From the NCBI GenBank assembly GCA_000697355.1, contig JNEN01001265.1, forward strand, positions 62,001 through 126,000: DNA of 64,000 nucleotides. The letters run 5' to 3'. Source of the DNA: Syncephalastrum monosporum B8922 (Eukaryota; Mucoromycota; Mucoromycetes; Mucorales; Syncephalastraceae). The notes beneath the pieces are model-generated. The model was not told the origin of the DNA. It did not search any database and saw nothing but the letters and a program-made list of their open reading frames with translations. Below, one piece after another: positions 11,929-22,889 of the stretch. Made by a program: the position numbers and the translations under genes. Each line of letters opens with the position of its first letter. Position 1 is the stretch's first letter.

Positions 11929-13026
11929 CTAGAACCGGACTTTCCGCTTGCGACCTGTGAATTTGGAATCTCTGGCAACAGGTTTATCACCACGATCGCG
12001 ATAGACCTTCTTCTTGTGATTGATCCACTCCTTGTCCTTGACCGACTTCCGCTGGCTCTTGTTCTTTTTTATCACAGCCCGTCGTTTACCGTATTCAATG
12101 GACTTGGCCTCGTCCGGGTGCAGTTCTCCATCCTCACCCAGCGCCTTGGGCATCTGGTTCCGCACACCTGTCTGCTGACCCGCGAACAAACACAGGTAGT
12201 ACTTCTTTGCTTTTTTCGAGTTGGGGTAGTCCACAAGAAGACCACCCTCGAAACCACAGCGGGTTGCCACGTCAATAATAAGCTGAATCTGGTCGTCATT
12301 TTCGGGGTAAAACTGGAAGATGGCACGTGCTCCCTTTCGAAGGGATGCGTAGAGAGTCGAGAAGAAACGTTGAATGCGTGCCTTGGGTCGGTTGATGGCC
12401 TTGTCTGCATTGCAAAGCCATTGCAGTACGGATATACTAGATAAAAATAACAACGGGAGGGTGTGAATATAAATAGAGCCGTAACTAAATATATATCGAA
12501 TGTATAAGCTGTACCTGATTGCACCGTCAAACGTGCCCGGCCGAAATCCGACACCCTGACCAGCATCTTGCAAGAGTAAATCACCCTCCACTTCTCTTTC
12601 CTGTGCAACATCTACAGTAAAAGTATTTAGCATGGGCAAATTATATCATTAATCATTGTCTTCCACATACCGAGCATAGATGGTGAAATGTCCATGCCAA
12701 CCCAAGTGTGACCTTCCTCTTCGAGAATTTCGCCACTCAGGCCTGAACCACATCCGATATCGAGCAGGAAGGCAGGGCCAGGAGGCAGATTCAAAAGTTC
12801 AAGTGCACGGTATGCCATGTCGGCTTGTACAGACGCAATGCGCGAGCTATGCCGGAATGAGTATCCTGAAAGCTGTCAAAAAGAGGGCAGAGCTTACTTT
12901 TCGGTATACTTTCTTGCCTCCGTATCTCCGTAGAACTAAATATTACAAGGACGATGAGCACAATGTAGTGTAACGTTGAATAACCCATACGATTTCAGGA
13001 GGAGCAATGTGCTCTGGGCGTGACAT
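11929..13026 (-). CDS. BUD23: BUD23, 18S rRNA (guanine-N7) methyltransferase
   Basis: SAM-dependent enzyme that methylates a guanine of 18S rRNA and helps small-subunit export (WBSCR22/BUD23). Minus strand, about five exons. Exon 1 encodes [12 protein letters not shown], joined to [13 protein letters not shown] and then [20 protein letters not shown]. Motif I is [20 protein letters not shown], followed by [11 protein letters not shown]; the later exon has the SAM-fold part ([25 protein letters not shown]) and a basic C-terminal tail ([21 protein letters not shown] ... GRKRKVRF) typical of the family. A divergent partner, mitochondrial uS13, starts 173 bp away on the other strand. Confidence 0.93.
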
Positions 13027-13199
13027 GGTGCTGGAGGGGTGTGTGTGTAAAACGGAGGAGAGAAGAAAAAGATAAAGTTGGTTGCATAGCAAGAAGCGTG
13101 ACTGAGTATATTCTTGTGTGGCTGGGAAAATGATAGGCACAAGGCCAATTTAGTTCAAGGTTGCTTCTCCAAACACACACACCCAGACCGCAACATAAT
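13027..13199. promoter_or_regulatory. shared divergent promoter BUD23 / uS13m
   Basis: 173 bp separate the two start codons, facing away from each other. Such a short gap implies overlapping promoters for a cytosolic and a mitochondrial ribosome gene. Purine- and pyrimidine-rich runs are visible but no element was identified with confidence. Confidence 0.5.
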
Positions 13200-13752
13200 A
13201 TGATACATTTGCTTGGTGTCAATCTGCCTGACAGAAAACTCATTGGGTAAATGGCAGTGTCATTGTGCGCTATGCATTCCTAACCACTGTACTCTGTGCT
13301 ATCCAGTGTTGCGTTGCAGTACTTTTACGGCATTGGCGAACCTACCGCCATGAAGCTGTGCACTCAGCTCAAGCTCAACCCGACGGGCCGCGTTCAGGAC
13401 CTCACCGAAACGCAAATCAGCGAACTCACCAATACTCTTTCGGCTATGACCATCGAAACCGACCTGAAGCGCCAAGTCCGTGACCACGTCACCCATCATC
13501 GTAATATCAACAACTACATCGGCCGTCGTCACGCCATGAGCTTACCTGTCCGCGGTCAGAAGACGAGAAACAACGCAAAAACGGCAAAGAAGCAGAACGG
13601 CCGGTGGATTCAAAAGCGCGGCTACAGCATGTATGTATATGTCATTTCCTGATAGAAGATGAAACGTTTATTCTTACTCCTGTTTCTCCAGCTGGACCCA
13701 GATGCAATCCTCGCCTCTGCAAAGCTTCCTCAACCGCCATTCCACCTTATAG
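13200..13752 (+). CDS. SWS2: mitochondrial small-subunit ribosomal protein uS13 (SWS2)
   Basis: Binds the head of the mitochondrial small ribosomal subunit. Three exons (13200-13246, 13307-13630, 13692-13752) total 432 nt, giving 143 residues. Exon 1 encodes MIHLLGVNLPDRKLIG, a standard uS13 N-terminus, then VALQYFYGIGEPTAMKLC (helix-two-turn-helix with the GIG motif), the conserved NINNYIGRRHAMSLPVRGQK and TRNNAKTAKK near the end. The length and the lack of a eukaryotic cytosolic S18 tail fit the mitochondrial, bacterial-type form. The last 20 codons depend on the third exon, whose join preserves the frame but is less conserved. Confidence 0.9.
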
Positions 13753-13853
13753 ACAACCCATCACCCCGACCCATTCCAAGAAAAAGAGTGTTTTTTTTTA
13801 TGTACAAAGAAGTTTAATCCTGTATTTACAGTTTTCATTATCGTGTTGGACCT

Positions 13854-15294
13854 TCAGCCCTTGATCCTCGAGAGTACGCCCTGGAAAATGATCTGAGGTG
13901 CTTCTGTCGCCGGCCATTTCTCGCTCAACACCACCAAATCTTCGATATCGATATCACTATTGGAGAGCTGAATCATGCGTGAGAATCGGTCTGCATACAA
14001 GCATCCGCTTCTCTTCTACTTACTGTAGCTTCGTACACTTGCTTTGTCGACTCGTCCAAATGAATCTCGAGTTCTTCGTGTTTGGACGTCGCAAATCGTA
14101 TACGAATCAGAGTCGGTGTTGGCATCTCTAGGGATTCAACTCCAAGCAGATTCTCGTAGTCTTTTTTCATCGCATTATACCTATACGAATACGTTTCAGC
14201 AAATATAACAACTGTGAAAGTGATGTTTTTTGCACTTACCGCGTCAACATTCTTTCCATGGCCTCCTTCATAGTAGAGCTCTTTTCTAGCGCTCCCTTTG
14301 CTTTGGATTCTGCCAAACGACGCTCCTCTTCCCGGATGGCGAGATCGCGCTTTATTTGTGCGAGCTCTTTACTCAGGTTTGCCGTGCGTTCTTTCGTGTC
14401 GTCAATCTCCATGTTGACTTCTGCGTCTTCTTCCATCAAGCGCTCGTTCTCGGTCTCCCACTCTTCAAGCGAAATTGGCTCATCGTTACCCACGAGTTTG
14501 TCGATGCGATCCAGCTCTTCATTCTAACAGAATGACATATATGAGTCGACCAAAGTCTTGTTTCTATGCCTTGCTTCCCATCACTCACGTCGCGTCGGAT
14601 TTGGGTGAGGATCTCCGTCGCCTTATCCGCTTTCTTCATAAGTGTTTGGTATCCTATGTAAACAGTTCAATGAATGCCTATATCTAGATCCGTACTTAAC
14701 TTACTTTCCGCAACCACATAATAGCGAGATAATGCATCCTTCAAGCTTTCGTTATCGATGTCGAGCAGGCTCAATTCACTCTCGATGATTTGGCCCGCGC
14801 TTTCTATGAGATCAGTGAGTTTATTCTGCAGTACTTGTTTAAAGCGATTATTACTCTTTTCCTGTAGTTGCTCTTTGTCGGGCACTTGCAGCTGATCAGA
14901 CGACAACGTGGCCTGAAGGAACTTTTCTTTGCATTCTTGCCGAATAAATTTTGCCTTGCGTCGGATAACGTGTGCCTGAGTAGTAATAGTAGATATATTT
15001 AGACAAATCCAGCGTTCGAGATCTTGTTCCTTCCGTTGTGGTTCAGAGACTTACTTTGTATGCATCAATCGTGGCATTGAGTTCACTAGGATGTTGTCCA
15101 AAATGTAGTGACTCAGTATTGCGCGCTGTTTTGGCGTCATAATCCTTTAGAATGGAATCCAAAGACAGGTCGAGAGCGTGCAGATCGCGTAAATATCTAA
15201 AGCCCTATGAGCACGAAGAGAGAGAGGAATAGTCAATGAGGGTGAATTACGCTTCGAAAAGGTCTGGAATAGGTGTGTTGTCGTTGGCCGCCAT
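13854..15294 (-). CDS. Sos7/KRE28-like kinetochore coiled-coil protein
   Basis: Minus strand, about eight exons and roughly 370 residues. Starts MAANDNTPIPDLFEA, then a helical segment (YLRDLHALDLSLDSILKDYD) and a signature-like stretch HPSELNATIDAYK / KFIRQECKEKFLQAT that resembles the Sos7/KRE28 (Zwint-related) family, partners of KNL1/Spc105 in the outer kinetochore. A long coiled coil follows (NEELDRIDKLVGNDEPISL, then EERTANLSKELAQIKRDLAI), and the C-terminal 100 residues (PTLIRIRFATSKHEELEIHL, IDIEDLVVLSEKW) look like an alpha/beta domain of the RWD kind found in kinetochore proteins. Identification rests on a short motif and overall plan, so a different kinetochore subunit is possible. 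Confidence 0.55.
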
Positions 15295-17729
15295 GATATT
15301 AAGGCGTGTATCAGAAAAGAAAAATATCTGATGCTATGAAGTCCGGCCTTCCCATTGACTGTGATGCTATCAACCCCGCTTTTACTAGCTATCCTTACAT
15401 CTGCCGACTGGTATACAGGCTAGCCAAGAGTAGCGGTGTATGCACGGCTAAGTAGTCGCAAGAATGGCCAAGCTGCATACTGTATGTGAGGCAAGGCAAA
15501 CATGGATCGTATTCGTCGTCCTTTCCCCATTTTAACAGCAGCAACTTGTCGTGCTTTCCTATGACAAGACGAGTATGAAGAAACGCTGACAAAAGTTTGT
15601 TCTGAAGGGCATGTTTACCATCTCAGCTGCCGCCAATCACACTACCAGTTAACCATAATTTTCATTAAAATGGTACCATCTGATATATCGTGGTTTGCAA
15701 TTTTGACACAAGGGCCTACTTGCTTTCTGGATCATGCAGTAAGGTTACCCTCTTTCCCATAGCTTCCTGCCCATTTGATGCTTCATATATGAGCAGCATG
15801 GTGGTAATCGTGATGTCTTCTCCTACAGCTACGAGCGTTTACCACTTGTCGATTTCACTGAACTAAAACGGAGCGCCGTATCGCTCATCATTGGAATCAT
15901 CTGTACCGTAACAGAAACTGTTACGAGGCTCCCCACAGAGCTGATGGATCAATGATCGGATGTATTTGCGAGTAATGACGTGCGTTTCAAAAAGTGCGAC
16001 TGGAGAAGAACAGCAAAATCGAGCCCAAGATAGTGCTTCTTCGCCTGAGTATGCAGGATCGGTTACATTTCTATTTGCTTGGTAGTAAACCATGGACAGA
16101 TACGTTAATGGAATATACAGCCTCATATCTATATCTATATATAATAATCTTAATATTCCGTACATCCATAATTACATAAGCAAGACACAAAAGACCTGGT
16201 TCAATTCCCGGGCAGGGCGTCTGCCAAAGTAGACAACTTTGAGACGTCAACGGTACCTGACGTCAATCTTCATCAAGGTCTTTTCACCTGTGTCCTTCGG
16301 TAAATGTGAACCGCGTGATGGTAAAGTAATCCAATGAATCCTCTGAAACGCAAAAGATACCTGACGTCAATACCTGTCAGGGACCATATCTTTGAGCTCT
16401 TTTTCCCCATTGGTAAAACGTGGATTGCGTGATAGCTTGGTTAGCCAATGGAACCTATGAAACTTGGAAAAAAGCTCGACGTCAATCCCTGTCAGGTCCT
16501 TATCTTTTACTTCTCCTTTCCCATTGGTACAGCTCACCCGAGTCCTTGCATGAATATCGATTGACACGCGCTCTTTCTCATAAAAGGTCTTCTGTTTTTT
16601 CTCACGTCCACTTTTCTTCTTTTTTTCTTTACCCTGGTCAAGTCATACTGCTGGCAAGTATATACGAAAGAACTATAGTTACAAGTATAAACTAATAAGA
16701 AGTGCAACATAGACCACTGCATCCCCATAAGTCCCTCTGCCATCGGTTGCCCGTCCACAACTGCACCGGTGTGCATGAAAGTAAGTTGTCGCGTCAAGAG
16801 TACATGGTTCTTGGACCGCACTAACCTCCTTCTGAATGTATACTTAGCTTTCCGTCTTCTTGCTCGCCTCTCCTCCTGTCTTCTCCTCCGTTCGCGCCTC
16901 TTCCATCGGTTTTTTTTCCGCTTTTTCCTCTGCCCGTAAGTGAAACAGATTCAGGTCTATGCAATGAATATGAGACATTAACACTCGTTTCAGTTCCGCT
17001 CCTTTCTCGCGTCCCCTTTGCGTCTCTTCCTCTCCGCCTCCTCTGCCTTTCTTCTTTCCCGCTTGCGACCCACTAGCCGGCGATGGTGGCCACCGTTGAA
17101 AAAAACCTTATAGACATCGCCCTTGCGCCAAATGTCTGCTCCCCGCCCACCGGTAAGTGTTTTGCAACTGGGTAATGCTCCACTGTGACTCAAACGTGTA
17201 TTCAGCTCAGGTGAGGCGGCGGCCGCGCGCCGTGAGCGCGCATCAACGACCCCACGCCGGTATGTATATTATATATGAAGGGTAGTCCACGAGAACTGAT
17301 TTCGGAACGAAATTTCGTAGGCTAGTTACGCATAAACTGTAAGAAGTATTTGCTTTCGTACATTTGCGTAAATTCGCGTGATAAAACAACAAAAAAAAAA
17401 TCGATACTATAAAACGTGTAAATACTGTATGCACGCGCATATTTTTAATCGGTGAACCAATGGCGACTGAGCCCTGGGATTGTAGAGCTGCCATCCAAGT
17501 TTGGGTTTCAGCGTTGGCAGCTTCCGTGCCGCTGGTAGTTTATGTGTTTACGATGCAGTAGTTATGCACAGCGCACCGAACCGCAGACGTGTCACTCTTC
17601 CGTACGTGATACCGAGAGCCTTTTTATTTCTTGTGCTCTGCTTTTTTGTTTCCTTTGCTTCGTTTGCTTTCCTTTCCCTTTTTCCTCTGTTCTCTCTCTT
17701 TTTTTTTTTGACTCACCTTCCAAATCACT
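15295..17729. other. 2.4-kb non-coding stretch upstream of PAC1
   Basis: No convincing gene. It contains a tRNA-like B-box fragment near 16205, a degenerate tandem repeat with TGACGTCA sites at about 16250-16530, and a GC-rich section at 16840-17275 with three good GTAAGT/GTATGT donors on the plus strand and a 67-codon basic minus-strand frame (16990-17193) without an ATG. The GC-rich section may be untranslated exons of PAC1 or an unrelated small transcript; neither strand gives a continuous protein I recognise. Confidence 0.4.
16250..16530. repeat. degenerate tandem repeat with three CRE-like (TGACGTCA) sites
   Basis: Three head-to-tail units of about 105-115 bp. Each begins at or next to a palindromic CRE/ATF core: TGACGTCA at 16258, TGACGTCA at 16362, and the variant CGACGTCA at 16477, each followed by AT. 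The second and third units then share CCTGTCAGG, a stretch with ATCTTT and a CCCATTGGTA box; all units carry a CCAAT-type core near the end. Units have diverged, so the array is old. It lies between the kinetochore gene and PAC1. Confidence 0.7.
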
Positions 17730-19582
17730 ATGAACGCAACTACACTTCTTTCAGAACGACAAAAAGATGAGCTGTACTTAATCATAACTACTGAGTGGTG
17801 GGGCATGTTAACAAGGGCTTACACCCGATTACAGGCACAAAGCGATTCTGGGGTATCTCGACAGTTGTGGTTTCACACAAGCATTCATGGCGCTCAAGAC
17901 GGAGAGCCAAATCCAGGAGCTCGATAGCAATAACAAGTATGCAAATCTGCTTGAGAAGAAGTGGACATCAGTGATACGGCTACAAAAGAAGGTCAGATGG
18001 GAGAGATAGAAAAAAAAAAGACGAGTGTGTGTACAATGTTGGAAGTGTCATATTGAAATATTGCAAGTGGGCATGTTTAGATCCTCGAGCTGGAAGCCAA
18101 AACATCGCAGATGCAGGAGGAACTCAGCACGGCTCCATCACGCAAAAACCTAGGCGAAGCCGACTGGATTCCGAGGGCACCAGCTAAATTCAGTTTGATG
18201 GCGCATCGTAGCCCTGTCACCCGCGTTGCCTTTCACCCTGTCTATCAGATCCTCGCTTCCGCTTCCGAAGACGCCACCATCAAAATATGGGATTATGAGT
18301 CCGGAGAATACGAACGTACGCTCAAGGGTCATACCAAGGCAGTACAAGATGTCGTTTTTGATGCCAAAGGCAATCATCTCAGTACGTACAATACATGCCT
18401 TTGCTCACTTTCCAGAATTTCGAGTTACTCATTTATCATCCCGTCAATATCGCGCATCCCATCTGTGTGCTACACCCCACAAAAATTTAGTCTCCTGCTC
18501 AGCCGACCTGACCATCAAAGTCTGGGACATCAACAACGACTATAAATGCACGCGTACGCTTTACGGACATGACCACAGCATTTCATCAATTGCCGTTCTC
18601 CCTGGCAGCGACATTATCGTCTCCGCCTCGCGAGACAAGACTATCAAGTTTTGGGAGATGACATCGGGGTAGGTCCCAGATTGGGGGTTGAGGACGAGGG
18701 GTGCGCCGTTCAGTGTGGAGTGTGGGTTGCAGATTCGTTTGATAAACATTACGCCATTAGATACTGCATCAAAACTCTCTCAGGGCACCTTGATTGGGTG
18801 CGCTCTGCTATCCCCAGCGAAGATGCAAAGTATTTGGTGACCTGTTCGAGTGACCAGGTATGTAATGCTAGCATGTGATTTCTTTTTTTTTTTTCTTTGC
18901 TCTTAGAGGAAGCAAACTGAGCATGCACGATTTTTAAGACTGCCCGCGTCTGGGATCTTACCAAAGGTGACACAAGAACGGAGCTCAGGGACCATGAACA
19001 CGTCGTCGAGTGTGCCATATTCCTTCCGCTGAATACGTACGGCTATATCGCCGAGTTGATTGGAGATACCAGCGTAAATATTGAAGAGAGACGGAAGTAA
19101 TAGGTGCCTGTATGTATTCTGACACATGTGAGCACAGCGAAAGGAGCAGGTACCAGCACAGTACGTGGCAACAGGCTCGCGGGACAAAACAATCAAGCTG
19201 TGGGATGCTTCGACTGGGCAGCTTTTGCGCACACTGGTAATACCCAAAAACACTCCTACAATGCTATACACACTTATAAACTCCTTGTATGTATAGGTGG
19301 GCCATGATAATTGGGTCCGGCAACTCACTGTACACCCGAGTGGAAAATACCTCGTCAGCGCATCAGACGACAAGAGCATCAAGATATGGGACCTGAGGTC
19401 CGGACGCTGTGCCAAATCCATTGATGCGCACGACCATTTTGTTACATGTATCTCGTAAGGATGAGGAGAACCACCTTTATACCATCTTATGAACTACTTT
19501 GCATATCAGGTACTGCCCAAATTTACCGGTGGTGGCAACTGGAAGTGTCGATCAGACGGTGCGTATCTGGCAGTGTCGGTGA
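17730..19582 (+). CDS. PAC1: PAC1/LIS1, dynein regulator (nuclear migration)
   Basis: Binds the dynein motor and, with NudE-type partners, controls nuclear and hyphal transport. Plus strand, about eight exons, roughly 410 residues. Exon 1 (17730-17773) encodes [15 protein letters not shown]; the join gives the LisH motif [21 protein letters not shown] coiled coil with [19 protein letters not shown] follows, then ILELEAK and seven WD40 repeats, for example [65 protein letters not shown] and the last [13 protein letters not shown]. The fifth-sixth repeat linker is longer than the others, as in the family. The internal frames beginning with ATG at 18226 and others are fragments of this gene. Confidence 0.94.
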
Positions 19583-20971
19583 TCATGCGATACGACACAG
19601 CAGCATCGATTGCAGGCCCTCGCCGGTCTCCAAAGCTTTAATAATTCCAGCTTGTTCTCGTATATGTACTCTTGATATCATATTTTGCCGTCTTGACTAC
19701 GGCTGTGCAGCTTGACACATCTGTTGTGCTTGCTATAGCTCACACACCTCTTTTATTTGACTTTTCTTTTCAATTTATAAACAGCTGATAGAAAAAAAAG
19801 AAGCATATAATATGCTTGACAGCCGCCTTTCCAGCGGGACACGAGTGGGACCTTTAACAGGACGCGAAATTCGTCATGCTGGACGTTGCTCGCAACCTCA
19901 GAATTTTGAATACTCCGAGTACTGGAGTCAGCCCTTCTGCTGCATTCTCCTGCATTGACTATTGACTGCTCTCACATTCCTCTGAGACGATGGACATTTC
20001 TTGCTGGGGAGGGACTGGCAAGTATGTCGGGCTATAGTTGAAACCTTCTTCAGGTCTTCTTGTGCTGATAGTAAAAGAGAAAATGAAAGAAAAAAATACT
20101 CACAATACTGGACGTAAAGGGCTTGACGTCGATTACGATGAGCTTCGTCTAGAAGAGCATGTTTATACGAGCCAAAATAATTTGCTGTTGCTGTATAGTG
20201 TCCAATGTATTTCTACGTATCGCCATCACAGAGCGTTTGTAACAGTTGTAGCTGACAGCTTAATCATCGCGATATGGCATAAAGATATGTCTGTAAAAAA
20301 GTTTTTCTTGCCCGGTTGCTGGGAGTAAACTTGACATAGTTATGTGGAGAATATGTTACCTGACGTGGCAATGCAGCATATGCTTCCTCATTGTGTTGCT
20401 CTCAGAAGTTACTGGCAGGGAATTCGAATCTTTGGTTTCGTATCAAATGTTTTTTCCGGGGCAGAAAAACAGAATTATCTAGAAGAATTTGTAAAATATC
20501 TCTCGGTACGAGATTTTGTAGAGTGACATCCTCGCAACACGACCAAGTATTGCTTCATGTCACCAGGTGTGCATGAAGACACTGAAGTGGTGTCTAACAA
20601 AGAGCTGTGTCGTTCTCCTTCTCAAACCCCTCGGCATACTTTGCGGCGTCGGTTTAAAGCCAGCTCTCCCCCATTTTGGAAAAGAAGTCAGCAAGAGCTG
20701 GGTAAACAAATTCAAATATATCCATTCACACTTTTAAAGACGTCAAAAGGGCAGGTGACACTCGGCGATAATTTCTCCAAAAGAAAGCCGACCAGCCCAT
20801 TTGCGGAAGCAGTGTTAATGTCGCTGTGTGACCATAGGCGACGGGCAAGAATCCGGCCGGGCCTGCACGCGCGACGAATATTTTTCCGGCAGGGATTTGA
20901 TATAAAAAAGCAAGAAGTCCGGTTGTTTTGTTTTTTCACCGCCCCCTACTTCTTCTGTTTGTATACTCAGC
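19583..20971. other. intergenic, PAC1 3' side to ssSPT promoter
   Basis: 1.4 kb with only short frames, none with recognisable features or supported start and splice sites. The plus-strand frame 20557-21012 overlaps the serine palmitoyltransferase subunit exon in another frame and is judged accidental. Confidence 0.4.
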
Positions 20972-21241
20972 ATGTCATCCAAGTCGTCCTCATCGCTGAC
21001 CGGCTACATTAGCACAAAGCTGTTTCAATATGAGCTTATGACGGCCGTCTATGTCATGGAGCCATGGGAGAAGACGCTTTTCAGTAAGTATCACAGAGCC
21101 CCAGGTCTGGCGACAGGAAATGGATTCATCCTTTCAACATGATTAGACGCTGTGCTTCTTGTCCTTTTCTCGTTATCATTTGCTACTGTTTATCAGTATA
21201 CACCTGTCATGATTAACAAGGTCGTCGCGCTGGCTCATTGA
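20972..21241 (+). CDS. serine palmitoyltransferase small subunit (ssSPT-like)
   Basis: A 68-residue protein from two exons (20972-21083, 21147-21241; 207 nt, frame conserved). It reads LFQYELMTAVYVMEPWEKTLF joined to NAVLLVLFSLSFATVYQYTP. The QY-x-L-x-T-x-x-Y-x-x-EPWE core and a following membrane helix are the signature of the small activating subunits of serine palmitoyltransferase (human SPTSSA/B), the first enzyme of sphingolipid synthesis in the ER. The yeast counterpart, Tsc3, is very divergent. Too short for length-filtered gene calls, and the first exon overlaps an unrelated longer frame, so it is easily missed. Followed by a normal stop directly after VVALAH. Confidence 0.85.
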
Positions 21242-22271
21242 GCCTAAATTTTATATCCATCCTCCCCCCAAACGTGCACGTCCTCTTGCTCCAAGACACG
21301 CCGGTACCCATATTCGCAAAACCATTACGCTTCTCTCCTACGAGCCAATTGTCCATATTACTCATCATCCTAACCCTGGAATGCTTATTCTTTATGTCTA
21401 TACATTAATAATACATTAAACATCATGTACGTCTACCGTGTTCTTTACTATTCTGTCGTCTGGCGGCTGCGCAATGCATCGTGCTGTCTGTGTGTGACAC
21501 CCATGTGAAGTCCGCTCCGAGTTGGTAATCTCAGCGAAACAACCGTGACTTCAAAAACACACGGAATTACTTTTGACTTCTGCGTTTCCGGCATCCATGG
21601 CGCACATTATCATGCTATCTTTTCGCGTGAAAGCATTCCAAATTGGACAGAAAAGTATTTGATCAACACAACGCGACGCTACACCATTCAAATGCATCAT
21701 GTAAGCCGTGGCAGCGTCAGTAGAATGTGTACAGTTATCAAAACACGGACATGGACCGATGCGCTGGATCCAGTGGCCCATGGTAAGGGTAGACATAATG
21801 CGCAGCTTCAATTCAATGAGTAACAATGGTTGAGTTATCGATGAAAAGAGTTCAGCAGACACTATGAGAAGTTCCATTATCTTCTCTGGTTCCTAATGCA
21901 ACTGGGCTGCCCAAAGCGTCCCCAAACATGGCGAATGACAAGGTGAAATTGCTCCGTCGGATGTGCTTTTATGCGTTTCAATTTTCTGCCCCTGAACACC
22001 AAATATTCGGGCCCTGAGTGACATTTTACTGTCTGTTGGGTAGTTACGCTGCATAGATTCACTGAATTATGGATTATTTGATGGCGAGTGAATAAATTAC
22101 CAGGACTGAAAGATACATAGGAAGTGGATATATGCTCTGTATCATTGGTGATGTTGTGTATGTGTATGTTTTAAATGCAATGTATGTATGATTTTGTGAA
22201 AAAGGAAGCAAGGTAAGGAAACGGAGTGAGGGTAGAAGTTTCGGTTTCAGGCGACAATCGTAACTTGTGGT
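21242..22271. other. intergenic, no gene seen
   Basis: 1 kb of AT-rich DNA between the ssSPT gene and the polyQ gene, which converge. Frames at 21545-21823 and 21551-21877 are opposite-strand shadows of each other with no recognisable protein. Confidence 0.4.
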
Positions 22272-22850
22272 CTATCGTAGAGCCCATTTTCGGCGGTATG
22301 CTAGGTCATGTGGATGATGCGTACCAGGATGGCGGCCTGATGGATGGTGGTGGCGCTGATAGTAATGCACTTCATCCATAGGCGGATGGGCGACAGGGCG
22401 TGGCCGGGCTGGTGGCCGGTATACGCTCGCGCCGCCGTCTTCGCCGTAATAATACCTCGATGGGGGTGGACGTCGCCGATAGTACCTGCTACTGGGTGCT
22501 TCATCTTGAACAAAGTAGTCATATCCGTCGACATCGTCTGGATCTTCATAGTCATACTCGTAGCCGTAGTCATCGTAGACTTCTTCGTCCTCGTCCTCGT
22601 CGTCTGTGGGGTTCTCAGGCGGGTAGAAGTACTCCTCGGGTTCTTTCTTTGAGAAGCGCACGCGCTTCTGTGTTTGTTGTGGGACAATGGGGGCAGTTGC
22701 GCTCGTGGCCGGTTTCCGCTGGATACGGTGACCGCTACTGCTGTTGCTGTTTTGGCGGTGCGGTATCGGAGACGAAGCAGTCGATCCTGACGGGTCTTGG
22801 AGCTGAACGGGTTTGCGTCTCGTATAGGACCCTTGACGACTGACAAAATT

Positions 22851-22889
<39 letters not shown>

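Noticed and set aside
16195..16235. tRNA-like B box (GGTTCAATTCC) with following stem
   Set aside because: The T stem has a mismatch, and there is no matching 5' acceptor strand, D arm or A box upstream; at most a 3' tRNA relic.
16250..16530. CRISPR-like repeat array
   Set aside because: Units are long, diverged and contiguous without unique spacers, and the genome is eukaryotic.
20557..21012. Plus-strand frame of 151 codons overlapping the ssSPT exon
   Set aside because: Starts at an ATG but shows no domain; the overlapping ssSPT exon in another frame has a clear family match, so this frame is accidental.
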